DNA from: Bacteroidales bacterium UBA1800
Lineage (GTDB): Bacteria; Bacteroidota; Bacteroidia; Bacteroidales; VadinHA17
NCBI GenBank assembly: GCA_002319915.1
Contig: DCFQ01000103.1
Span: 20,179-84,178 of the forward strand
DNA: 64,000 nt
Direction of reading: 5' to 3'
The notes under the pieces are model-generated. The model had not been told where the DNA came from and did not search any database. It was given only the letters and a program-made list of their open reading frames with translations. The translations under genes and the position numbers were made by a program. Of this stretch, positions 1 through 8,112 are shown one piece after another. The number at the start of each line of letters is the position of its first letter. Within the stretch, counting starts at the first letter, position 1.

Positions 1-49
1 TCGATTTCCCTACATTTGGTCTTCCAACTATTGCTACAATGCTTCCCAT
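1..49 (-). CDS. der: Ribosome-assembly GTPase Der (EngA), N-terminal fragment
   Basis: Only the first 16 codons are in the window; the gene runs off the left edge. The minus strand from the ATG at 49 reads MGSIVAIVGRPNVGKS, a start followed at once by the GRPNVGKS P-loop (G1 motif) typical of the first G domain of Der/EngA, the double-GTPase 50S assembly factor. It lies downstream of era on the same strand, with 12 bases between the era stop and this ATG, so the two are probably co-transcribed. A different TrmE-Era-EngA-type GTPase cannot be excluded from 16 residues, but the start-to-P-loop distance fits Der best. Confidence 0.8.
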   Translation of the reverse strand, partial: MGSIVAIVGRPNVGKS

Positions 50-61
50 CGGTATGTTCAA

Positions 62-940
62 TTATCTGTATCCGAACCTCTTAAGAATATTCGGCTTGTC
101 CCTCCAATCTTTTGTCACTCTGACATGGAGCTCAAGAAATATCTTCCGGCCAAAAAAATCCTCCATGTCGATGCGTGCCTCGGTTCCGGTTTTCTTCAGC
201 ATTTCCCCCTTGTGCCCGATGATTATGCCTTTCTGGCTGTCGCGGACAACATGTATTGTTGCACTGATCCTTGTCAGATTCCCTTCATCCCGGAAGCTCT
301 CGATCCCGACCTCGACAGAATAGGGGATCTCCTTCTGGTAGTTCTTCAGAATCTTCTCACGTATGATCTCGGATGCAAAGAACCGTTCCTGCCTGTCGGT
401 AAGCTGATCCTTGGGAAAGTATGGCTCCCCTTCTGGAAGCTTTTCGAGTATCGTTTCAAGCAGCTTGTCAAGGTTGAAACCCTTAAGGGCTGAAACCGGG
501 ATCACCAGGGAACCCGGCATTCTTCCTTCCCACTCACTGATCAGGGCGGTTACGGCATCCTGCGTGCTCAGGTCGATCTTGTTCAGTACGACGATCACCG
601 GAACCCCGGTCTTCCTGATCTTGCCGAGATAGACGTCATCAGGCGTTTCCCTGTCGGTAACATCAAGGACATAAACAAAGACATCGGCGTCCGTCAGGGC
701 CATGTTAACCGAATTCATCATCGTTTCCTGGAGCTTGTACCTGGGCTTCAGGATGCCCGGAGTGTCGGAGTAGACAATCTGGAAATCGTCACCATTGACG
801 ATCCCCATTATCCTGTGCCTCGTTGTCTGTGCCTTGGGGGTTATTATGGACAGTTTCTCCCCCACGAGCGAATTCATGATGGTCGATTTCCCTGCATTGG
901 GGCTACCGAGAATGTTGACGAATCCTGACCTGTGAATCAT
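62..940 (-). CDS. era: GTPase Era
   Basis: Era is a GTPase that binds the 3' end of 16S rRNA through a KH domain and assists 30S maturation. The 292-residue product has the usual family length. It carries the G1 loop GSPNAGKST (residues 12-20), the G3 motif DTPG (59-62), NKID as G4 near residue 120, and a C-terminal type-II KH domain with GHKGEM. The ATG at 940 gives an N-terminus leading straight into the G domain. It is 12 bases downstream of the rluB-type gene and 12 bases upstream of der, so the three form a minus-strand ribosome-biogenesis operon. Identification is firm. Confidence 0.96.
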   Translation of the reverse strand: MIHRSGFVNILGSPNAGKSTIMNSLVGEKLSIITPKAQTTRHRIMGIVNGDDFQIVYSDTPGILKPRYKLQETMMNSVNMALTDADVFVYVLDVTDRETPDDVYLGKIRKTGVPVIVVLNKIDLSTQDAVTALISEWEGRMPGSLVIPVSALKGFNLDKLLETILEKLPEGEPYFPKDQLTDRQERFFASEIIREKILKNYQKEIPYSVEVGIESFRDEGNLTRISATIHVVRDSQKGIIIGHKGEMLKKTGTEARIDMEDFFGRKIFLELHVRVTKDWRDKPNILKRFGYR

Positions 941-952
941 AGGCTATGAAGG

Positions 953-1744
953 CTAAAACATTCCTCTTTTAAGCATAGATATTTCCTTTTCCGAAAGGTA
1001 TCTCCATTTCCCGCGCTGAAGGTTCTTTTTTGTGAGTCCGGCAAAGTAGACCCTGTCGAGCTTCCTGACATCGTAACCAAGCTTTTCGAAGAGCCTTCTT
1101 ACAACCCTGTTCTGACCCGAATGAAGTTCAATCCCGATCTGAGTCTTATCTTCCGGATCTGCAAATGAAACTGCGTCAGCAACAATCGTTTCACCTTCAA
1201 GCTCTATCCCCTCTGTCAGCCGCTCAAGATCATTCTTGATGACGGGTTTGTCGAGGAAGACGTGATATATCTTTCTTCTCTGGTACCTCGGATGTGTAAG
1301 GCGGCCTGTCAGCTCGCCGTCATTGGTCAGCAGCAGGACCCCGGTTGTCGATTTGTCGAGCCTTCCGACCGGGTAAACCCTTTCGGGGCAGGCGTCACCG
1401 ATAATTTCGAGAACTGTATGGTCGGCATGCGGATCTTCGACCGTCGTGACATAGCCTTTCGGCTTGTTCATCAGAATGTAGACCTTTTTCTCCGACTTAA
1501 GCTTTTTCCCCCTGAACCTGATATCATCCCCGGCCGATACCTTTGTGCCCAGCTCTTTAACGGTCTTCCCGTTCACACTTATTAAACCCCTGGTGATAAG
1601 GTCATCTGCTTCCCTCCTTGAACAGACGCCGCAGTTCGCAATAAACCTGTTCAGCCTTACGGGCGGATCAACTTTTTGTTTTTCCGGGTTTACGGTCCTG
1701 CTCTTTCCCGGTTTGGTATTCCGCCTTACTGGTCTCTTCTCCAT
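953..1744 (-). CDS. rluB: RluB/RsuA-family rRNA pseudouridine synthase
   Basis: The enzyme isomerises a specific uridine in rRNA to pseudouridine. The 263-residue protein has a lysine/arginine-rich tail (residues 1-30), an S4 RNA-binding domain (about 29-90, with the sequence RLNRFIANCGVCSRREAD) and a catalytic domain. The catalytic domain contains the GRLDKSTTG motif, whose aspartate is residue 130, the expected nucleophile. Family members RluB, RluE, RluF and RsuA share these motifs; the S4 domain and length favour RluB or RluF over RluE. It is the first gene of the rluB-era-der run and has a -7-like promoter element just upstream. Confidence 0.9.
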   Translation of the reverse strand: MEKRPVRRNTKPGKSRTVNPEKQKVDPPVRLNRFIANCGVCSRREADDLITRGLISVNGKTVKELGTKVSAGDDIRFRGKKLKSEKKVYILMNKPKGYVTTVEDPHADHTVLEIIGDACPERVYPVGRLDKSTTGVLLLTNDGELTGRLTHPRYQRRKIYHVFLDKPVIKNDLERLTEGIELEGETIVADAVSFADPEDKTQIGIELHSGQNRVVRRLFEKLGYDVRKLDRVYFAGLTKKNLQRGKWRYLSEKEISMLKRGMF

Positions 1745-1763
1745 GCTTTCCTGAATCAGGGTG

Positions 1764-1771
1764 CAAAGTTA
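1764..1771 (-). promoter_or_regulatory. -7 promoter element for the rluB-era-der operon
   Basis: Read on the minus strand this is TAACTTTG, an exact match to the Bacteroidota -7 consensus TAnnTTTG. It lies 20 bases before the ATG at 1744. No convincing TTTG -33 box is present at the expected 19-21 nt distance, so the assignment rests on the -7 match and its position. Confidence 0.5.
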
Positions 1772-1777
1772 CAATTA

Positions 1778-1809
1778 TTTGACAATATTACGATTTCAGC
1801 TTATTTTTG
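1778..1809 (+). promoter_or_regulatory. Bacteroidota-type promoter of the glmM gene
   Basis: TTTG at 1778-1781 is followed after exactly 20 bases by TATTTTTG at 1802-1809. This matches the Bacteroidota sigma-ABfr consensus (-33 TTTG, 19-21 nt, -7 TAnnTTTG). The start codon at 1837 leaves a short leader of roughly 20 bases. It overlaps back-to-back with the promoter region of the divergent rluB operon. Confidence 0.6.
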
Positions 1810-1836
1810 CTTCCTTAAAACTTAAAACTGCCTACA

Positions 1837-3219
1837 ATGACATTAGTAAAATCTATTTCAGGGATCCGCGGTACTATTGGAGGGACTCCGGGTGATAATC
1901 TTACTCCGCTGGATATTGTGAAGTTCACAGCAGCCTATGGCACATGGCTGGGCAGGAGGCACGGAAGCGGCAGGATCAGTGTGGTTGTGGGCCGCGATGC
2001 CAGGCGGTCGGGAGAGATGGTCAACAGGATGGTTGTTTACACCCTACGCAGCCTTGGAATAGACGTTACTGACCTGGGGCTTGCCACCACGCCGACAGTG
2101 GAACTGGCCGTTACCGGTACAGCTTCTGCTGGCGGGATCATAATTACAGCCAGTCATAACCCGGCCGAATGGAATGCACTGAAGCTGCTCAACAGCGATG
2201 GTGAATTCCTTTCATCGGCTGACGGGGTTGAAGTTCTGGCAATTGCCGGGTCGGAGAGCTTCACGTTTGCCCCGCTCGACGGGTTCGGATCATTCGCTTC
2301 AGACAGCTCCTGGAACAGCAGGCATATTGAAATGGTAAAAGGATTAAAGCTGGTGGATCCCGAAGCCATTGAGGCAGCTGGCTTTTCCGTGGCGATCGAT
2401 TGCGTGAATTCGGTGGGAGGAATCATAGTCCCAGACCTGCTGCGGGCACTGGGTGTCAGGAAGATAATAGAGCTCAACACCATTCCTAACGGGTACTTTG
2501 CCCATAATCCGGAGCCATTGCCGAAAAACCTCACCGAGATTTCGGGACTGGTAGTAAAGGAAAAAGCTGACCTCGGGCTTGTGGTCGATCCCGATGTGGA
2601 CCGCCTTGCAATTGTTTGTGAAGACGGAACGATGTTTGGCGAAGAATATACACTCGTTTCGGTGGCGGATTATGTCCTCAGGAATACCCCGGGAAACACC
2701 GTGTCGAACCTCTCTTCGACAAGGGCCCTGATGGATGTAACGGTACAATACGGGTACAGGTACTTTACTGCTGCTGTCGGGGAGGTCAATGTGGTTGAAG
2801 AAATGAAAAAACGGAACGCAGTGATCGGTGGGGAAGGCAATGGCGGAGTGATCTATCCTGAGATCCACTATGGGCGCGATGCACTGGTGGGAATTGGCTT
2901 GTTCCTCACGCACCTTGCAAAAAGCAGGAAGAAATGCTCGGAACTGAGAAGGCTCTACCCGGATTACTTCATAGCCAAAAAACGCATGGATGTCGCTGAG
3001 GGGACAGACTTCAGCCAGGTGCTCGGTAGGATTCGAAATGCATTTAAGGGATCCGAGATCGATGAGAGGGATGGTATGAGGATTGAGCAGAAGGACGGAT
3101 GGGTCCAGATCCGCAAATCCAATACCGAGCCGATCATAAGGATCTATGCGGAAGCGGCAACCGAAGACGAGGCGGAAAAGCTTGCCGAAAATGTCATAAA
3201 AATTGTTAAAAACGCCTGA
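1837..3219 (+). CDS. glmM: Phosphoglucosamine mutase / phosphohexomutase
   Basis: An alpha-D-phosphohexomutase of 460 residues. GlmM interconverts glucosamine-6-phosphate and glucosamine-1-phosphate for peptidoglycan and LPS. The catalytic phosphoserine lies in TASHNPAEWN (Ser106), the magnesium loop is DPDVDRL, the sugar-binding loop is GGEGNGG and the phosphate-binding loop is SNTEPIIRIY near the C-terminus. The family is a four-domain fold and the length is complete. Substrate cannot be fixed between phosphoglucosamine and phosphomannose from motifs alone; GlmM is the usual annotation for single copies in Bacteroidota. It is monocistronic as far as can be seen. Confidence 0.88.
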   Translation: MTLVKSISGIRGTIGGTPGDNLTPLDIVKFTAAYGTWLGRRHGSGRISVVVGRDARRSGEMVNRMVVYTLRSLGIDVTDLGLATTPTVELAVTGTASAGGIIITASHNPAEWNALKLLNSDGEFLSSADGVEVLAIAGSESFTFAPLDGFGSFASDSSWNSRHIEMVKGLKLVDPEAIEAAGFSVAIDCVNSVGGIIVPDLLRALGVRKIIELNTIPNGYFAHNPEPLPKNLTEISGLVVKEKADLGLVVDPDVDRLAIVCEDGTMFGEEYTLVSVADYVLRNTPGNTVSNLSSTRALMDVTVQYGYRYFTAAVGEVNVVEEMKKRNAVIGGEGNGGVIYPEIHYGRDALVGIGLFLTHLAKSRKKCSELRRLYPDYFIAKKRMDVAEGTDFSQVLGRIRNAFKGSEIDERDGMRIEQKDGWVQIRKSNTEPIIRIYAEAATEDEAEKLAENVIKIVKNA

Positions 3220-3338
3220 TGACCCTGTTTTTCTGCCTTTAGGCAGGAATAAATGCCTGTTGTGGGATGTCTTAAAGCCGGGACCTGATCATATTAAGTT
3301 AAAAGTTGTTAAGAAAGGATTCCCGAGCCCAAATTTAG

Positions 3339-3346
3339 TAAATTTG
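3339..3346 (+). promoter_or_regulatory. -7-like element upstream of the adaptor-permease-TolC operon
   Basis: TAAATTTG matches TAnnTTTG exactly and sits 46 bases before the ATG at 3393. No TTTG occurs at the right distance for a -33 box, so confidence is limited. Confidence 0.38.
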
Positions 3347-3392
3347 TGGCCTGTTTATGAAGATGCATTTAAAACCAATAAGTTAAATCTAA

Positions 3393-4985
3393 ATGAAACG
3401 CACGCTTATTATCACTGGTATTGTCGTAATTGCAGCTATTGCAATTCTTATAGTTATCGGCAAGTTGACCAAAAAGAAGGAAGTTGCCAACCTGTATGTT
3501 CAGGCACAAAAGGGGCAGTTTCAGATTGTCGTCTCGACTACCGGTGAACTGCAGGCCGAGAAATCAACCGACATCATCGGTCCCGACTTTACTATGAGCA
3601 GAAATATCAGGGCGATGGATATTAAAATAACCGACCTGGTCCCGGAAGGAACGGAGGTTAAAAAAGGTGATTATGTGGCAACGCTCGACAGAACCTCGTT
3701 CGACAACAGCCTGAAGGATGAAAATGACAAGCTGATAACCGCCGAGAACAATGTCGAGGTCAAAATGCTCGATACTGCAGTTACCTTGAGTGAGCTGAGG
3801 GACAATATCAAGAACCTGAGATATTCTGTTGAAGAGGCTGCCATAACCGTCCAGGAATCGAAGTACGAACCCCCGACAACCATCCGGCAGGCTGAGATCT
3901 CCCTCGACAAGGCAAAGCGTAACCTCGACCAGTCAATTAAAACCTACGGACTGAAAACCCAGCAGGCCAGGACCGATATGAGGACCCTTAAGAAAACTCT
4001 TTCGGACCAGCGCCAGAGAGTAAATGATTTTGCAGCCATACTTGAAAGATTTCTCATTAAGGCGCCAGCCGACGGCATGGTCATTTACAAAAGGGACAGG
4101 ATGAATGCAAAAAGGAAGGTCGGTTCGTCAATATCGCCATGGGACAACGTGGTAGCTACACTACCCGATATGTCAGTAATGATCTCCAAAACATATGTCA
4201 ATGAAATTGATGTGAGCAAAGTCAAGTCCGGCCAGAAGGTCGAGATCGTCGTGGATGCATTTCCCGAGAAATCCTACACAGGCGAGGTGGTCAGCGTGGC
4301 CAACATCGGTGAACAGCTTCCGAATGCCGATGCAAAGGTGTTTGAAGTTCAGATCCAGGTCGACGGTTCGGACCCGATCCTGAGGCCATCGATGACGACA
4401 GGTAACAAGATCATCACAAAGACCATCAAGGATGTGACGTATATTCCGCTTGAATGCGTACAGACCGGTACAGACAGCATCCCGTTCGTTTACACCAGGA
4501 ACGGCAACAAGCAGATTGTGCTTCTGGGGGAATCAAATGAAAACAACGTGATTGTCGAACAGGGAGTGAAGCCGGGGGAATCACTTTACCTCAGCACCCC
4601 TGCTAAACCTTCAGGATTCAGGACTTCAGGCCAGGACCTTATCGCCCTTAACCGGCAGCGTGCGAAAGAGAAGCAGGCTGAAGAGGTAAGGGTCAGGGAG
4701 GAAGCCGCCAAGGCAGCGGCTAACAGGCAGCAGATGCCCATGGGCGGGCCGATGAATCCCGAAATGATGGGAAGGTTCAGCAACATGAGAGGCGGGACCA
4801 TGCCGACTGGCCAGGCCGGCGGAGTCAGGGATACGGCCAGGATGAGGCGTTTCATGCAGATGCGCAATGGCCAGCAGGGCATACAGCAGGGAGCAGGAAA
4901 GGACACTTCGGCAAGGAGAAACCGTAATATCCAGGGGACTACCCAGCAAGGCGACCGGCAGCAGGGACCGGACTCCAAACGATAG
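3393..4985 (+). CDS. HlyD/MacA-family efflux periplasmic adaptor with long Met/Gly/Gln/Arg-rich tail
   Basis: Adaptor (membrane-fusion) subunit of a tripartite exporter, expected to bridge an inner-membrane permease and a TolC channel. Residues 6-24 are one membrane anchor (IITGIVVIAAIAILIVIGK). There follow a lipoyl/barrel-sandwich half-motif, a coiled-coil hairpin (about 100-215), the second half with FLIKAPADGMVIYKR, and a beta-barrel domain. The last 125 or so residues are low-complexity, rich in M, G, Q and R (for example MPMGGPMNPEMMGRF), and are not part of the normal adaptor fold; they account for the 530-residue length. The gene is 30 bases upstream of the permease, and both are followed by a TolC-type gene. 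Confidence 0.85.
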   Translation: MKRTLIITGIVVIAAIAILIVIGKLTKKKEVANLYVQAQKGQFQIVVSTTGELQAEKSTDIIGPDFTMSRNIRAMDIKITDLVPEGTEVKKGDYVATLDRTSFDNSLKDENDKLITAENNVEVKMLDTAVTLSELRDNIKNLRYSVEEAAITVQESKYEPPTTIRQAEISLDKAKRNLDQSIKTYGLKTQQARTDMRTLKKTLSDQRQRVNDFAAILERFLIKAPADGMVIYKRDRMNAKRKVGSSISPWDNVVATLPDMSVMISKTYVNEIDVSKVKSGQKVEIVVDAFPEKSYTGEVVSVANIGEQLPNADAKVFEVQIQVDGSDPILRPSMTTGNKIITKTIKDVTYIPLECVQTGTDSIPFVYTRNGNKQIVLLGESNENNVIVEQGVKPGESLYLSTPAKPSGFRTSGQDLIALNRQRAKEKQAEEVRVREEAAKAAANRQQMPMGGPMNPEMMGRFSNMRGGTMPTGQAGGVRDTARMRRFMQMRNGQQGIQQGAGKDTSARRNRNIQGTTQQGDRQQGPDSKR

Positions 4986-5015
4986 ATCAAACAAAAACTT
5001 AAAACCTTTACCGGT

Positions 5016-6395
5016 ATGTTAAAGTTCTTCTTCAGGTATTTCCATGATATGGAAATAGCGGTCGAATCAATCATTTCGAACAAGCTCAAGTCTATGCTTA
5101 CCGCACTTGGGATAATCTTCGGCGTTGCTGCCGTAATTGCGATGCTGGCAATAGGAAAAGGTGCAAAGCAGGAGATCATGGAACAAATGAAGATGGTCGG
5201 GGTGAACAATATCCTGATCAATCCCATAATCCCTGAAAAGAGCTCCTCAAGTGAAAGCGGTGAAGAAAAAGAGCAGAAGAAATTTTCCCGGGGACTGAGC
5301 ATGCAGGATGTCGAGTCAATCAGGCAGACCCTTCCTTCGGTTAAGAGAATAAGCCCTGAGATCTCCTTTAACTCCATTGCAATGCTGAACGGGGTGAAGT
5401 ACACTGCCAAGCTGGTCGGGGTTTCAAACGATTATTTCCATCTTTACAATCTTCCTCTCATTGAAGGATCATTCTTCAATAAGTTCCAGGAATACAACGG
5501 GATACAGGTATGTATCATAGGAGCGAATATCAGGGCGAAGTTTTTCAGCCAGATCGAGCCGATTGGGCAGTATATCAAGTTCAACGGCATATGGCTCAAG
5601 GTTATAGGGGTACTTCAGAAGACAAATGTCAACCTGACTGGTTTCGAGGAAAAAGGCGTCAATGTTTACAACGATAATATTTACATCCCAATACAGACAA
5701 TGCTCCTGAGATATGAGAACAGGGGACTCGTCAACACCAAGCTGGTTTCGGAAGCATCTTCAAATGCCATGATCTTTGGCGGCCCGGGGTTTATGAGTAT
5801 CGTCGCAGGAAGCAGCACTTCAGCCAGCAGTGCAGAGACAAACTACAACCAGCTCGACAGGATCGTTGTCCAGGTAAGCGAAACCGAACAGCTCAAGCCG
5901 ACAACCGAGATCCTCAGCAGGATGTTTACGCGCCGCCATTCAGGAGTGAAGGATTTCGAGATAACTGTTCCGGAGCTTCTCCTTAAGCAGCAACAAAGGA
6001 CAAAGGACATTTTCAATATAGTACTGGGAGCCATTGCAAGTATTTCACTCATTGTCGGGGGGATCGGCATTATGAATATCATGTTTGCCTCGGTGATGGA
6101 AAGGATAAAGGAAATTGGCACCAGGATGGCAATCGGGGCAAAAAAGATGGATATTGTCGTTCAGTTCCTTTCCGAGGCAGTGCTGATAAGCGTTTCAGGC
6201 GGCTTCATAGGGATCTTCCTCGGAGTGATAATGGCAAAGCTGATCCAGCAGATCGCGGGAATTATGACCATAGTCTCCTTTTTCTCGGTCTTCATTGCCT
6301 TCGGGGTATCGGCGGCTGTAGGGGTCGTGTTCGGATATTCCCCGGCAAAAAGAGCATCGGAAAAGGACCCGATCGAATCATTGAGATACGAATAA
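5016..6395 (+). CDS. MacB-type ABC transporter permease (no ATPase domain)
   Basis: The 459-residue protein has an N-terminal transmembrane helix (about residues 23-45, with SMLTALGIIFGVAAVIAMLAIGKGAK). A large periplasmic MacB-PCD domain follows, then a C-terminal FtsX domain of three helices with the characteristic GGIGIMNIMFASVMERIKEIGTR stretch split around residues 348-370. Unlike Escherichia coli MacB it carries no nucleotide-binding domain, so a separate ATPase must partner it. None is next to it; the closest is the lolD-type gene at 11874. It sits between the adaptor and TolC genes and its stop codon overlaps the first possible start of the TolC gene (TAATG). Confidence 0.87.
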   Translation: MLKFFFRYFHDMEIAVESIISNKLKSMLTALGIIFGVAAVIAMLAIGKGAKQEIMEQMKMVGVNNILINPIIPEKSSSSESGEEKEQKKFSRGLSMQDVESIRQTLPSVKRISPEISFNSIAMLNGVKYTAKLVGVSNDYFHLYNLPLIEGSFFNKFQEYNGIQVCIIGANIRAKFFSQIEPIGQYIKFNGIWLKVIGVLQKTNVNLTGFEEKGVNVYNDNIYIPIQTMLLRYENRGLVNTKLVSEASSNAMIFGGPGFMSIVAGSSTSASSAETNYNQLDRIVVQVSETEQLKPTTEILSRMFTRRHSGVKDFEITVPELLLKQQQRTKDIFNIVLGAIASISLIVGGIGIMNIMFASVMERIKEIGTRMAIGAKKMDIVVQFLSEAVLISVSGGFIGIFLGVIMAKLIQQIAGIMTIVSFFSVFIAFGVSAAVGVVFGYSPAKRASEKDPIESLRYE

Positions 6396-6406
6396 TGTTT
6401 TTAGAT

Positions 6407-7897
6407 ATGAAAAAGTTGTTTTTGCTGCCGGCTGTTGCAGTACTTATGTTTGTATTCCAGCGGGCGGAAGCCCAGGAGATCAAGAGGCTCAAGTTCAATG
6501 AGGTCATTGACCTGTCCGAGGGACAATCGCCCCAGGCGCTGATCGCCAAACACAGGTTCCGCGCCAGTTACTGGCAATACAGGACATTTATCGCCCAGTA
6601 CAGGCCGTCACTTACGCTTACCGGAACCACTCCCCAGTACAGCACCGCATATGAGAGGGTGTGGAATTCTGCGACCAATACCTGGGATTATGTGTCATCA
6701 AATACCCTTACCGACATCGGGTCACTTTCGCTGGCGCAGAACATCGGCCTTACGGGAGGTTCCATATTCCTCAATTCAAGCCTTACCTTGTTCAACGATT
6801 TTGAAAAGGACGCCTTCATTCCTAGGAACTACATTACAGTCCCGCTGGGGATCGGAATTAACCAGCCGATCTTCAGGTATAACTCACTGAAGTGGCAGAA
6901 AAAAACGGAGCCTCTTAAATACGAAGCAGCAAAAAAGACCTTCCTTTACAATATAGAAACTGTTCATCTTCAGGCGGTCCAGTACTTTTTCGGGCTTGCA
7001 CTGGCGCAGATCAACAAGCAGATTGCCGATATGAATTATTCTAATGCCGACACTCTCTACCGTATCGCCCAGGGTCGCTACCAGCTCGGAACGATCGCCG
7101 AGAACGAGCTGCTGGAACTGCAGCTTCAATGGCTGAACACTAAAACAAATGTCCAGGCTGCTGAGATGAACCTGAGGGACAGGGAAATACGACTCAGATC
7201 TTTCCTTGGATTCAATGACAACATCAGGCTCGAGCTGGATATTCCTTCCGGGATCCCGGATCTGCAGGTGAGCCCACAGGAGGTGCTCAACCTGGCGATG
7301 GCTAACAACCCTGAGATATTCAACCAGCAGCTGACGGTGCTTACAGCCCAGTCGAACGTGGCACAGGCAAAGGCAGAGAAGGGACTGAACGCTAACCTGT
7401 CACTCTCTTACGGATTACGCAATCAAAACCCCGATTTCTCAATGGCCTATGAAAAGCCGGCGAAACAACAGGTGGTAAACCTTGCATTTACATTGCCGAT
7501 CGTTGACTGGGGCCTGGGCAGGGGAAAGTACAAGGTTGCCAAATCGAGCCTTGAGCTTGCCCAGGTGCAGTCGCAGCAGGCGATCATCGATTTCCAGGCA
7601 AACCTGCTTCTGGATGTGGAGCAGTTCAACCTCCAGGCGGCACAGGTTGCCGTTGCCGCCAAATCCGACACGGTAGCCAGGAAGATGTTCGAAGTTACAA
7701 AGCAGAGGTTCCTTATTGGAAAGATCCAGGTGCTGGAGCTGAACAATGCCGATACTAAAAAGGACCAGAACCGCAGGGCATGGGTCCAGTCGCTTCAGGA
7801 TTACTGGAACTATTTCTTCACAGTCAGGAGCCTGGCACTCTACGACTTTGTGGCAAGGAAACCGCTTGAATCCGACTACGAGAACCTGGTCAGGTAA
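6407..7897 (+). CDS. TolC-family outer-membrane efflux protein
   Basis: Outer-membrane trunk of the tripartite exporter. From the ATG at 6407 the protein begins MKKLFLLPAVAVLMFVFQ and ends its signal peptide at AEAQ. The ATG at 6395 would add four residues and overlap the permease stop, so coupling from there is also possible. The roughly 496 residues show two long, mostly helical repeats rich in Q, A, N and L, as in TolC/OEP proteins, with short beta segments (for example LSLSYGLRNQNPDFS). The gene closes the adaptor-permease-channel operon. Which substrate is exported cannot be told from the sequence. Confidence 0.87.
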   Translation: MKKLFLLPAVAVLMFVFQRAEAQEIKRLKFNEVIDLSEGQSPQALIAKHRFRASYWQYRTFIAQYRPSLTLTGTTPQYSTAYERVWNSATNTWDYVSSNTLTDIGSLSLAQNIGLTGGSIFLNSSLTLFNDFEKDAFIPRNYITVPLGIGINQPIFRYNSLKWQKKTEPLKYEAAKKTFLYNIETVHLQAVQYFFGLALAQINKQIADMNYSNADTLYRIAQGRYQLGTIAENELLELQLQWLNTKTNVQAAEMNLRDREIRLRSFLGFNDNIRLELDIPSGIPDLQVSPQEVLNLAMANNPEIFNQQLTVLTAQSNVAQAKAEKGLNANLSLSYGLRNQNPDFSMAYEKPAKQQVVNLAFTLPIVDWGLGRGKYKVAKSSLELAQVQSQQAIIDFQANLLLDVEQFNLQAAQVAVAAKSDTVARKMFEVTKQRFLIGKIQVLELNNADTKKDQNRRAWVQSLQDYWNYFFTVRSLALYDFVARKPLESDYENLVR

Positions 7898-7904
7898 AGC
7901 TTTC

Positions 7905-7990
7905 TTAAGAACTTACACCGAAGGCCGCGGGGTCGGTTATCTGATCTCAGTGAGCCTCAGTGCATTCTCAGTGTAACCCCGTGTTACACC
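7905..7990. repeat. Degenerate copy of the CACAGAG/CTCAGTGTAACC intergenic repeat
   Basis: The gap after the TolC gene contains CTTACACCG at the left and TCTCAGTGTAACC then GTGTTACACC at the right, with CAGTG repeated between them. This resembles the end sequences of the fuller elements at 60098-60175 and 11160-11257. It is too degraded to fold as cleanly as those. It may help transcription termination after the efflux operon. Confidence 0.45.
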
Positions 7991-8053
7991 GCCGGAGCAC
8001 AATGGTTAACTGCACTTTTGAGCCAACCGTCTTTTTTTTTCTAATACTTTTCT

Positions 8054-8061
8054 TAACTTTG
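8054..8061 (+). promoter_or_regulatory. -7 promoter element for secDF
   Basis: TAACTTTG matches TAnnTTTG and lies 51 bases before the secDF ATG. A T-run precedes it, but no well-spaced TTTG -33 box is visible. Confidence 0.45.
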
Positions 8062-8112
8062 CGCCTCAATAAAGCAGCATCCACGTAAATCTGAACAAAC
8101 AAAATAGACCAA

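Noticed and set aside
3203..3547. 114-codon plus-strand frame before the adaptor gene
   Set aside because: It overlaps the adaptor's signal-anchor region in another frame and shows no recognisable domain.
4586..5410. Minus-strand reading frame of 274 codons opposite the adaptor and permease
   Set aside because: It overlaps two well-supported genes, has no family features and follows from their codon bias.
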